This document shows, piece after piece, positions 40,989-49,800 of a stretch of 64,000 nucleotides of DNA. Each line of letters opens with the position of its first letter. Within the stretch, counting starts at the first letter, position 1. The notes below the pieces were generated by a model. The model searched no databases, was not told the origin of the DNA, and saw only the letters and a program-made list of their open reading frames with translations. The position numbers and the translations under genes are program-made. The DNA is from DASRAP01 sp035277145 (GTDB taxonomy: Bacteria > Gemmatimonadota > Gemmatimonadetes > Gemmatimonadales > Gemmatimonadaceae), in contig DATELA010000089.1 of assembly GCA_035277145.1 (NCBI GenBank), positions 1-64,000 on the forward strand, in the 5' to 3' direction.

Positions 40989-41897
40989 ATGCGACCCACA
41001 GCGATAGCTGCATTCATTACAGTCGTGTTTGGCGTCGATGGCGCGCAGGCACAGGGTACTGCGGGCGGGACGGACGGACACGCGGCGCTCGTGTCGTGCC
41101 GTACGGCATACAACACGCGCAAAACAGACGAGGCCATCAAATGGGGTGAGAAGGCGGTGAAACTGTTGCCCGACTCATCGAACGCGCATCTGTGTCTCGG
41201 CCAGGCGTACGTGCAGCAGCTGAGTGATGCTGCGTTCTTCAAGCAGCCGTTCATCGCGGGGAAAGCGCGCGGGCGTTTCGATCGTGCGGTGGAGCTTGAT
41301 TCGAACAACTATGATGCGCGTGACGCGCGTGCGACGTACTACATGTACGCGCCCGCGATTGGCGGTGGCGGCATGGGCAAGGCGCGCGCCGAAGCGGAGG
41401 TTGCGCGCAAGATCGATCCGTATCGCGGCGGATTGTTGCGTGGCGACATCGAGCAACACGACAAGCAGATCGCGGCAGCAGAGAACGAGTTCCACGCGCT
41501 GATGCGCGCGTATCCGGACAGCGTCTCGCCGTTCAGCCGGTTGGTGAACATGTATCAGAGCGTCGGCCGATTCGCGGAGGCATTTAATGCAATCGATGCG
41601 CGGCTTGCGCGCATGCCGAATGAAACGGTGTCGCGCTACATGTTTGCGAAAACGTCCGCGATGTCAGGCGAGCGGCTCGAGCAGGGCGAGTCAATGATTC
41701 GCGCGTATATCAAGGAAGGAAACTTTGCTGTGGCGAGCGAGGCGCACGCGCACAACCGGCTCGGGATGATCCTCGAAAAGCGAAAAGACTTTGCGGGTGC
41801 GCTCGCTGAGTACGAAGCGGCGGCGCGGCTGGATCCGAAGCTCGAGGATGCGAAGGCGAATGCGAAGCGGGTCAGGGCGCAGCGCGGCGGTAGGTAG
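40989..41897 (+). CDS. secreted TPR-repeat protein
   Basis: A 302-residue exported protein (signal MRPTAIAAFITVVFGVDGAQA) made of tetratricopeptide-like helical repeats: 'DEAIKWGEKAVKLLPDSSNA', 'GRFDRAVELDSNNYDA', 'EAFNAIDARLARMPNETVSR' and 'ALAEYEAAARLDPKLEDA'. A GAGGG ribosome site precedes it, 15 bases after the ADOP stop, so it is the third gene of the PadR-ADOP operon. TPRs usually hold protein partners; it may be a periplasmic partner of the permease (inference). Converges on the next gene with 9 bases between. Confidence 0.8.
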   Translation: MRPTAIAAFITVVFGVDGAQAQGTAGGTDGHAALVSCRTAYNTRKTDEAIKWGEKAVKLLPDSSNAHLCLGQAYVQQLSDAAFFKQPFIAGKARGRFDRAVELDSNNYDARDARATYYMYAPAIGGGGMGKARAEAEVARKIDPYRGGLLRGDIEQHDKQIAAAENEFHALMRAYPDSVSPFSRLVNMYQSVGRFAEAFNAIDARLARMPNETVSRYMFAKTSAMSGERLEQGESMIRAYIKEGNFAVASEAHAHNRLGMILEKRKDFAGALAEYEAAARLDPKLEDAKANAKRVRAQRGGR

Positions 41898-41906
41898 CGC
41901 GGCCCT

Positions 41907-42983
41907 TTAACTGCCGCATCGGAGCACGTGTTGATCCTGCGTCGCGACAACTTTTGGGTTCGTGCGAGCGTCGATCACTGTCATGCCAATACTCAACTGC
42001 CGCTGGTGCAGCAGCGCAAGGTACGCCGAGTCCGCGAACGTAAACACGGATGGGAATTCGCGGAGGAGCAAGCGCGGCGGACCGAGGTAGAGGTACGCGT
42101 CGATCGGGACCGCGGTCGAATCGCGACGTTCAGTCGTTGCGAACATGGCGATCTTGGGACGCCGCGCTTCCTCGTCGCGCGCAACGTCCAGCATCCAGTT
42201 ACCCCGCACACGTACGACCGAGGGCACGGGCCACGATTGCATGCGCGCGTCAAGCGCGGAGTCCGACGTGCAGTAGTCGCGATCCATAACACCGGCGTAC
42301 GCCGTCACCACGAACACGCTGCGCGGATACGTCTGCTCGATCAACTCGACGGATGACGCGTACGGCCTGTCGCGCCGCAAATGCCCGCCGCCGTAAAACA
42401 TCAACGCCTTGCGTCGACGAGCGAGCACTTCGCTTTTGACGACGGATGAAATGCGTTGTTCGCGCCGATCCATGTCCGCGCCACCGGGTTCACGCGGTGC
42501 ATTCCAGTCAACGGGCGCTTCGGATGCGATCACGCGGATGCGGCGTTGCTGCGGTCGCGTTCGATTGATTTCGCGAATGAGCTGGAATAGTTGCGCTTCG
42601 AAATCACTCGAACCAAACGGCGTTGTCGTTTCGCGCCAGAGTTTGCGCGCTTCTTCGTACGGCACGGATTCGCCGTTGATGTAGCGATCGAGTGTTGGTT
42701 GCAGCAGTGGGTTTGTGCCTTCGACGACGAAATCGTTCACCTTGTCCGCGAACCCGGGATTGCGAACGAGGCCGAGTACGAAATCGGTGATGTCTTTTGT
42801 TCGATGCACGTCGCCAATGGCAACGATGCTGAAGGTGTCGAACGCGGCGAGAATCGCAGGGATCGCCGGTTCGGGCTTCGGGTCGCTCACCTGATTCGAG
42901 CGTTCGCGACTGCGAAACGCGGCGAGTCCGATCACGCACACTGCGAGTGCGGCGCCCGCGAGCCTCGATCGAGTTCTGGTCAT
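41907..42983 (-). CDS. hypothetical secreted protein, ChaN/EreA-like fold suspected
   Basis: A 358-residue protein with an N-terminal hydrophobic segment (LAGAALAVCVIGLAAF). 'FSIVAIGDVHRTKDITDFVL' followed by 'VNDFVVEGTNPLLQPTLDRY' recalls the 'G--H----' and acidic motifs of ChaN-like and erythromycin-esterase-like folds; 'RRKALMFYGGGHLRRDRPYA' later fits the same idea. The match is by eye and weak. Last gene of the A2M/PBP1C operon by spacing (4 bases after the previous stop). Confidence 0.5.
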   Translation of the reverse strand: MTRTRSRLAGAALAVCVIGLAAFRSRERSNQVSDPKPEPAIPAILAAFDTFSIVAIGDVHRTKDITDFVLGLVRNPGFADKVNDFVVEGTNPLLQPTLDRYINGESVPYEEARKLWRETTTPFGSSDFEAQLFQLIREINRTRPQQRRIRVIASEAPVDWNAPREPGGADMDRREQRISSVVKSEVLARRRKALMFYGGGHLRRDRPYASSVELIEQTYPRSVFVVTAYAGVMDRDYCTSDSALDARMQSWPVPSVVRVRGNWMLDVARDEEARRPKIAMFATTERRDSTAVPIDAYLYLGPPRLLLREFPSVFTFADSAYLALLHQRQLSIGMTVIDARTNPKVVATQDQHVLRCGS

Positions 42984-42987
42984 ACCT

Positions 42988-43566
42988 CTATGACGCAGTC
43001 ATCCACACAAACCCACGTAGGGCTACGACGCTGCGTTCGGCCGTGTCCTCCGCGTGCTCAGACGCACGAACACTGTGCGTCATGATTGGCGGGGTCGCCT
43101 CGATGCTTCCACGATGTTCGCGATCGATCGAAGGCGGTTGCGCGTGCGATCGCCGGGCAAGCCAAAGCGCACCGAATCCACACGTTGCACCAAGCACTGC
43201 GAACTGAGCCAGTGTGGGAAGCGGACTCATTTCCGAAAAGAATTCCGGCTGACGCATCATGAGACCGGCAGTAAGCCCGACTGGAACGATTGTCGCCGCA
43301 AGCCCGCCCCACGCGGCCATGCGTGACAGCGTCAACTCACCAATGCGACGTCTGCGCGCAGCGACGAGCAGCACCGCGAACACTGCGCCGCCAATCATGC
43401 CGTACGCGGCCACGTACAAGACCGCGACCAAGCTTTCGCGTGTCGTGCTCACGCCGAGGAGGCGCTGTAGTGCGACCAGGACACCAGCGGCGACGCCCCA
43501 TGTCGCGCCCCACAGCAACGCCATGCCGAGGGCGCCGCGAATGATTCGACCGATCCGATTACGCAT
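42988..43566 (-). CDS. hypothetical four-helix membrane protein
   Basis: A 192-residue integral membrane protein with four helices (about residues 15-37, 47-67, 83-103 and 115-132) and a hydrophilic His/Arg/Glu-rich C-terminal tail. ATG at 43566 is chosen because the longer ORF crosses the upstream stem-loop. General layout resembles the membrane protein at 17568-18065, but no sequence match is evident. No family recognised. Confidence 0.6.
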   Translation of the reverse strand: MRNRIGRIIRGALGMALLWGATWGVAAGVLVALQRLLGVSTTRESLVAVLYVAAYGMIGGAVFAVLLVAARRRRIGELTLSRMAAWGGLAATIVPVGLTAGLMMRQPEFFSEMSPLPTLAQFAVLGATCGFGALWLARRSHAQPPSIDREHRGSIEATPPIMTHSVRASEHAEDTAERSVVALRGFVWMTAS

Positions 43567-43584
43567 CGTGGTAGGCTCAAGTAC

Positions 43585-43617
43585 TTGTGGCTGGCGAAGA
43601 CGTCTCGCCAGCCACAA
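43585..43617 (-). terminator. intercistronic 13-bp stem-loop
   Basis: A perfect 13-base stem (TTGTGGCTGGCGA) with a 7-base loop lies between the broken SEC-C gene and the next gene. There is no U-run on either strand, so it may be a partial terminator, an RNA-processing or stability element rather than a full stop. Confidence 0.6.
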
Positions 43618-43645
43618 ACACAACACAATCGTTCAATGAGTGCAA

Positions 43646-43894
43646 CTAGCGCTCGTAGTGTTCGCGCAGCGCACCATCAAAACGACCGCTCCGCATGCAG
43701 CACCGCTTGAAACCGGTGTCCAGAGCCGCACGGACATAAATCGTTCCGGCCGAGTTTTTCTTCGAGGTGCTTGGATGCGTGCACGACGCGTTCACCGCGC
43801 TTGACGCGGGTCTCGCTCAGGGTACCCCCGGCGTCGCTTGCTCGTGCGCTCAAAAGCTGTCGAGGGTGTCGAGGTCATTCGAGTGTTTCGCCAT
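43646..43894 (-). pseudogene. small SEC-C motif protein, broken by three +1 frameshifts
   Basis: The region codes for an approximately 81-residue SEC-C (zinc-binding, SecA C-terminus-like) protein, but in three reading frames. ATG at 43894, with a perfect GGAGG site, opens MAKHSNDLDTLDSF and hits a stop. The frame continues only if one base is removed from each of three homopolymers: AAAA at 43852-43855, CCCCC at 43825-43829 and AAA at 43710-43712 (plus-strand letters). The repaired protein runs through 'RVKRGERVVHASKHLEEKLG' and 'CPCGSGHRF' to 'KRCC' and ends 'DGALREHYER'. All three changes are +1 in homopolymers, so this is either a decaying gene or sequencing error. SEC-C modules bind zinc and the translation or secretion machinery. 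Confidence 0.75.
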
Positions 43895-43942
43895 ATCGGC
43901 CTCCAGGGTGCGGGTTGCGCGACGTACTACTCCAAATGCCGT

Positions 43943-44248
43943 CTACCCGTCACCACCACCACCGCCGTCTCCACCACCACCGCCGTCTCCACCACCACTA
44001 TCTCCGCCGCCGCTGCTGTCTCCGGTGTCGTTGTGATGGAAAACCGCACCGTCGAAGCCGACTCCGTCGATGCCGGCGTCGTACCTCCGCCGATTCCCGG
44101 TTCTCAAGGACGTGATGTATGAGCCGATCGCCGGTCCGGTCGCAGTACCACCGAGTTCTCGCCTGCGCCGCACGGCATTCACGATGAACGGTGCGAGTGC
44201 GACCCCCGCAACGAGGAGTGCCACAAGAACAGCGACGAGAGCCATCAT
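43943..44248 (-). CDS. small membrane protein with Gly/Asp-rich tail
   Basis: A 101-residue protein: one N-terminal membrane helix (MMALVAVLVALLVAGVALAP), a basic stretch ('NAVRRRREL') that suggests a cytoplasmic C-terminus, and a C-terminal tail made of Gly runs with Asp. Four bases after the previous stop. The tail's low complexity resembles TPM-domain and other membrane protein tails; function unknown. Confidence 0.6.
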   Translation of the reverse strand: MMALVAVLVALLVAGVALAPFIVNAVRRRRELGGTATGPAIGSYITSLRTGNRRRYDAGIDGVGFDGAVFHHNDTGDSSGGGDSGGGDGGGGGDGGGGGDG

Positions 44249-44252
44249 GAGA

Positions 44253-44531
44253 TCACCCCGATGCGAGGATCGCTGAGCGCGACGATATCCATGCGAGAAT
44301 CGGCGCGACGACGATCAGTACGATGCAGACCCACCGGAGCATACGGCTCGGCCGGCCCAGTTGTGCCAGCGATCGCTCGTACAAGATCATGCTCGTGGCG
44401 GCCACAACTATTAGAAGGGCCCATGCGGCGTTGCCAGCTGGCGTCGGCGGCCAGCGAAACATGAACGCGAGCGCGCCGATAGCCGCAACGAGCCCGATCA
44501 GCAGTGGGCGTTTCTCGCGGGGAAGAGCCAC
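44253..44531 (-). CDS. small three-helix membrane protein
   Basis: A 92-residue integral membrane protein with three likely helices ('LIGLVAAIGALAFMF', 'ALLIVVAATSMILY', 'WVCIVLIVVAPILAWI'). It begins with GTG 6 bases after the pbpC stop. No family recognised. Likely envelope-linked by context. Confidence 0.58.
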   Translation of the reverse strand: MALPREKRPLLIGLVAAIGALAFMFRWPPTPAGNAAWALLIVVAATSMILYERSLAQLGRPSRMLRWVCIVLIVVAPILAWISSRSAILASG

Positions 44532-44537
44532 GCGTCG

Positions 44538-46877
44538 CTAGCGCTCCACCACAACCGTCACGAGCGCCGTATCTCCGCGCGCCGATATCGCGCGAATCTC
44601 ATGCGTACCTGGCGTCGGCGTCCACCGTCCGCGCGAATGCGGTGTACCGTCCACGAGCCACCGCGCACTGTCTGCATTGTTGCCGGCTGCGCGCAACGAA
44701 ATGCTCGCATACTTCGCCTCTACGCCAACAGGAATCGAATACCGATCACCATCGCGCGGAGAGAGAATGCGAAAGCCTGTTGTTGCAGTATCCGTGTGAT
44801 CCGTTTCATCCGTGTCATCCGTGTTCTCAGCTGTTGCAGTAGCTCTCGCGACTTCATCGACCTCCACCCGCAACCCAGCTTGCACCCACTCCGCATACTC
44901 ATCCGGTAAGCGCACGCGTCCGCCACGCTCCCAATCATCGACACGCTTTGGCTCGGTTCCCGCGATGAACCATTCGGTGAGTTGCGCACAATTGCGCGTC
45001 GCACGTAATCCCGACAATCGACACACGCGCACTGGAATCGCACCAGCGTGCTTCGGCGTCGTGAGCGTACCAGGCGCGACGTGTTTCGCCGCAGCCATCA
45101 CAACGCGATGGAGCAGGGGCCCTGCACCACTCACCCCGCTCACGCCTTCCATTGTTCGTCCACTGAAGTTTCCCGCCCACACCGCGACCGTGAATCCGCG
45201 CGTCGTGCCGATCGCCCAGTTGTCCGTGAAGTGACGGCTTGTTCCAGTCTTCACCGCAACCGCAAATGGAAAATCAAACGGAGTACTCGTGCCGAATCCC
45301 GGAATGCGCGCTGCGGCGTCGCTCAGCATGTCGAGCACGATTGCGCTCGCCGTCGGGGAGATCACGCGCCGCGACTCGCGTGCCGCGTTCACGCCCGACG
45401 CGTCACCGGCCAATCGCCACGTCCACGGATGCCATTCGCCACCGTTCGACAGCGCGCGATACGCGTTCGCCAATTCGATAAGCGTGACGTCACCGTTGCC
45501 CAACGCAAGGCCGAGCCCGTAGTAGTCGGCGTCGCGCGTGAGCGATGTGAAGCCCGCGAGACGCAACGTTTGCAACAACGCGCCCGCGCCAACTTCCGAG
45601 GCCAGCTCGACAGCGGGCACGTTATACGAACTCGCGAGCGCCTCGCGTGCACGAACCGGCCCGCGAAAGCGCCTATCATAGTTGCGCGGCTCATATGGCG
45701 CGGTCGACGTCGGATACGATTTCGGAATGTCGGGCAACACACTCGCGGCCGTGTACCCGCGATCCAGTGCAACGCCGTACAGGAACGGCTTGAGCGCCGA
45801 GCCCGGCTGTCGTGCAGACACGACCATGTCGGTCTGACCGTCCTTGGGCGCCCAGAAATCCGGCGAACCAACCCACGCAAGCACTTCACCCGTCGCGTTG
45901 TTGATGACCACAGCCGCGGCGTGCTCCACACGTTTGTCGTGCAACACATCCACCGTGTGCCGTACCTCGGCCTCGACCTTGCGCTGCAATTCCGCGTCAA
46001 TCGATGTGCGAATCACCGGCGTCGCGTTGTTGCTGTCTGCATCGGCGAGCGCCAGCACGCGCGTCGTGAAATGCGGCGCTATGAACGGTGCTACCCGTTG
46101 CGTTGGCAGGAGTGGTTCGCGTTCCGCGTGTGCGATGTCGTCGTCCGTTGCAAATCCCAGCGTATGCATCCGAACCAACGCAACGCCTTGCCGTTGGCGT
46201 GCGCGTACTGCCGACGCGTGCGGATTGTCGCGCGATGGCGCGTGCGCGATGCCTGCGAGCGTCGCCGCCTGCGCAATGCTCAACTCCGATGCCGTCGTGC
46301 CGAAGTACAACGCGCTCGCCGCACCAATGCCGACAGTACCCTCGCCGAGGTGCACGCGGTTGAGGTACTGCTCCATGATCTGTGACTTGGAGAGGTGCGC
46401 ATCGAGCCGCAGCGCCCACAGCGCCTGCGACAGCTTGCCACGCAGCGTGCGCGACGACGGATGCACGAGCCGCGCAAGCTGCATCGTGATCGTTGATGCG
46501 CCGGACACCGTTCGGCGTGCGCGGAGGTTCACGCGCGCCGCGCGCGCGACCGCGAACAGATCGACGCCGCTGTGATCCCAAAAGCGTTTGTCTTCGACGG
46601 CGACGAACGCATTGATGAGATCGGGATCGACGCGATCGTACGGAATCCATCGCGCATCGCTTCCATCGGGTGCGCGCGTGGACCGCAGCAGCGTGCCGTG
46701 CCGGTCTTCGATGGTGACGCCGAGTGCGTGCTCGCGCGCGAGCAACGCCGCGGGGAGTGGTCGCGCGATCCAGATCGCCACCGCGATCGCGAGCGCACCG
46801 AATACCACCGCCGCGACAGCTCCGATACGCTTCACTCGGCTACGAACGCTGCGCTGACGCGGCGCTGACGCCGTCAT
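44538..46877 (-). CDS. pbpC: penicillin-binding protein 1C
   Basis: A 779-residue bifunctional peptidoglycan synthase. N-terminal helix (about 18-37), glycosyltransferase 51 domain with catalytic Glu95 in 'VEDKRFWDHSG' and 'GASTITMQLARLV', transpeptidase with Ser360-Lys363 ('SALK'), 'SYN' (417-419) and 'KTGTS' (543-547), and a BiPBP_C domain from about 690. All catalytic motifs are present. A short Thr/Asp-rich linker ('TDDTDETDHTDT') precedes the last domain. Its start overlaps the alpha-2-macroglobulin stop (ATGA). PBP1C and bacterial A2M are a known pair thought to repair peptidoglycan after protease attack on the cell. Confidence 0.94.
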   Translation of the reverse strand: MTASAPRQRSVRSRVKRIGAVAAVVFGALAIAVAIWIARPLPAALLAREHALGVTIEDRHGTLLRSTRAPDGSDARWIPYDRVDPDLINAFVAVEDKRFWDHSGVDLFAVARAARVNLRARRTVSGASTITMQLARLVHPSSRTLRGKLSQALWALRLDAHLSKSQIMEQYLNRVHLGEGTVGIGAASALYFGTTASELSIAQAATLAGIAHAPSRDNPHASAVRARQRQGVALVRMHTLGFATDDDIAHAEREPLLPTQRVAPFIAPHFTTRVLALADADSNNATPVIRTSIDAELQRKVEAEVRHTVDVLHDKRVEHAAAVVINNATGEVLAWVGSPDFWAPKDGQTDMVVSARQPGSALKPFLYGVALDRGYTAASVLPDIPKSYPTSTAPYEPRNYDRRFRGPVRAREALASSYNVPAVELASEVGAGALLQTLRLAGFTSLTRDADYYGLGLALGNGDVTLIELANAYRALSNGGEWHPWTWRLAGDASGVNAARESRRVISPTASAIVLDMLSDAAARIPGFGTSTPFDFPFAVAVKTGTSRHFTDNWAIGTTRGFTVAVWAGNFSGRTMEGVSGVSGAGPLLHRVVMAAAKHVAPGTLTTPKHAGAIPVRVCRLSGLRATRNCAQLTEWFIAGTEPKRVDDWERGGRVRLPDEYAEWVQAGLRVEVDEVARATATAENTDDTDETDHTDTATTGFRILSPRDGDRYSIPVGVEAKYASISLRAAGNNADSARWLVDGTPHSRGRWTPTPGTHEIRAISARGDTALVTVVVER
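44790..44825. repeat. 9-bp tandem repeat inside pbpC
   Basis: Four in-frame copies of a 9-base unit (ATCCGTGTC type) code for the Thr/Asp linker before the BiPBP_C domain. Length changes by whole units would keep the frame, so the linker could vary between strains. Confidence 0.75.
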
Positions 46878-49800
46878 CGCTGCGTCACCAGGAACGTGCC
46901 GCCGTCACTGCGGCCCTGAACCGCCGGGTTGTACATCTCTTCCGCGTGCGCCGGCGGACGAATGAACGTGCCGGGCGTCGTCGCTCGCGCGATGTACGTC
47001 GCAGTGTACGTGCCGGGCCACAACAAATTCGCGGAATACACTACGCGATCGTCGCGCAGTTCACGATGGTCGAACGGCGACCACCATCCGGAATCCCAGG
47101 ATCCATACCCCCACATGGACGATCCCGCGCGTTCCTCACTTTCACCTTCCGCGCGGCCAATCTGCGTTACGCCAGGGCCGGGCATTGCGGAGGCAGTTCG
47201 CAAGCTCAGGTCGACTGCTTCGAGCCCTGCGGGCAGTGGATCTTCGACAACCACAAACTGGCGCGTCGCTGGAACGGTAATCCGCAACCGCACGCGCACG
47301 AGTTCGCCTTCGACCGCGCTCGTGGTCGGCGTTCCACCGTCGAACTTTTCATACCAGCGTTCGACGCGAATGCCTTGATTGTCGGGCGTTGTCGGCGGCG
47401 TAGTCGGTACTTCCGTGACCGTGACGTGATAGTAGATGACGCCTTGTCCCGCGCCTGCGTCGAGCGATAGTCGGACCGATTGCGCGTTGTTGGCGACAAC
47501 CGATGACAATGAGACCGTTGAATCGCGTGCAATCCCACGCCCGGTGCTCACCTGCATCACTGTGCGGTTACCGCTGCGCACGTTCACGCTGCGCGGGCCT
47601 TGCGCCGCACGCACGCGATCGAGCGCGGACAGTGCAACCGCGGCCGACGCATAGTCTTGCGTGTTCCAGATCCATCCGCGCGACGCGGCGCGCCCTTGTT
47701 GCGCCAACGTCTCCGCCATCGGACCAACGAGCTCATGACCCGGATCGATCGCGAGCGTCGCGAGCATCACGCGCGCAACCGGCCGGATGGCTGAATAGAA
47801 GTAGAACATCTGGTTGAGCGAATCCGGCACGATCGCGCGGTTGCCTTCGACGCGAATTTGTGACCACGCCGATTCCATTAACCGCCGTGCGTCCGCGGTT
47901 TGACCGCGACGCGCCAGTACCTCTGCGAGTCGCGCGCGATCCTCCAGCGTCATCAATCCGGCGAATCGGAGCAGTTCGTTCTCTGCGGGGACCGATGCGC
48001 GTCCCATACGACTCAGGAAATCCGCCGCCGCAACGCGCTCACGCAAGCGCATCGACGGACGATCCCAGTAGTACGACACCGGTGAGAAGCGCTGATCGTT
48101 CTGACCACTCAACGACGCACTGATGTAGGTCGCGAGACGGTTGAGCATCGTCGAATCCACGGTAATGCCGGCATCGCGCGCATCGAGCAGCATTGTGCCC
48201 GCGTACGAACTCAACCACACACTCGCCCAATCATTCGACGACCAGTATCCAAGTCCGCCGTCGTCACGCTGACGCCGCGCGAGAATCTCGATGGCTTTCT
48301 CGATGTCGCGACGCATGACGTCGCGCGGCACACCGACGTCCGTCTGCGCGCGGTATAGCGCAACGAGTGGCGTCGCGACGCTCGTCAACTGTTCCGTGCA
48401 ATAGTACGGATATACGCGCAGCGAATAGTGAATGCCGCGAATCGTCGCGAGTGGTGAAGTGCCGAGGTTCACCGACACACGTGAGCGCGTGAGATCCGTT
48501 CCCGGTGGCAGTGCAATGTCCACCGTCGTGGTATCGCGCAACACACCGGCAACCGTATGCGAGCGCGGATTGTGATCGGGACGGACGCCGAGCTTCGACA
48601 ACACTGCGTCCGCGTCGCCGCCACCCGTGACATCAAAGCGGAATGTCGCGCTGTCGACCGGCAACGCGCGGAACGGGAATCGCACTTCGGTTCCGCGTCC
48701 TGCCGCCAACGTTTGCGTCCGCTCCGCGGCGCCGCGCAATGAAACACCTGTTGCTTCGGCTTTCACGGTCACGCTCGCCGCGCTGCCATCGCGCCGGTTG
48801 ATCACACTGCCCGCGACGAACTCATCACCGGGCCGCACGAATCGCGGCAGCGACGGACGCGCCAGCAACGGTCGCGTGACGAGCATTGGCGATTCGCCCT
48901 TCCCGTATCGATCGCCCGCGGTTACGGCGACCGCCATCACGCGGAACGTCGTCAGGTTATCCGGCAACTTCGCGGTCGCAACTGCGTTGCCTTGCGCATC
49001 GGTGATGACCGAGCCAAGGAAGAACGCTGTTGTTTGAAACCGGGAACGCAACACGTCGGCTGCATCCGCGCCACCGCCACCGCCGGGTTCGCGCGTACCT
49101 TTTTCGCCCTCGGGCACCTGCGGTGCCACCGTGGTCATGTTGCTCGCGAGACGCATCCCCAATCCGCGCGCCTGATACATGAGATCGATGGGATCTGGAG
49201 TGGTGTACCCAGTCAGCGCAAGCACACCTTCATCCACCGCCCACAACGTCACTTCGCTGCGTTGCCCAACGTTGCGCGCGTCGCGCACACGCAGTCGCAC
49301 GCGCGCGCTGTCCCCCGGACGATACTCGTTGCTCTCAGGTGCAACGGACAACGAGAGCCGTTTCACTTCCGGCGTCACACGCAGTTCGCCATAGCCAACG
49401 CGAATCGTAGGACGGCCTGGATCATCGCGCGGACCAGGCGCTGCACTGCGCCCACGCACAACGACAATCGAAACAAACGCGTTCGGTGCGTACGCTTCGG
49501 TGATCGGAAACTTCAGAGACGTCGAACCTGCTGTAATGCGCACGCGCCGCTGCTCGATCACACCCTCGCGTTCCACCGTGATCCACGCTTCCGCATTCGT
49601 AAACGGCGACGCAAACAGCACCGTCGCCGTGTCGCCAACCGCGTAACGACTGCGATCCGGAATGACGTCCATCTTGAACTGCGATTCGTCGTTCCACGGC
49701 ACCCAATCGCTGCCCGACGCCCATCGCTGGAAACTCGTTGTTGCGTTGCGCCCATTGCGATCAGTCGCGGTGAACGTCACGACATAAATGCCGCCGGCGT

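Noticed and set aside
43646..43894. Programmed frameshifting in the SEC-C gene
   Set aside because: Three separate +1 shifts would be needed within 80 codons, with no slippery-site and stimulator arrangement. Error or decay is simpler.
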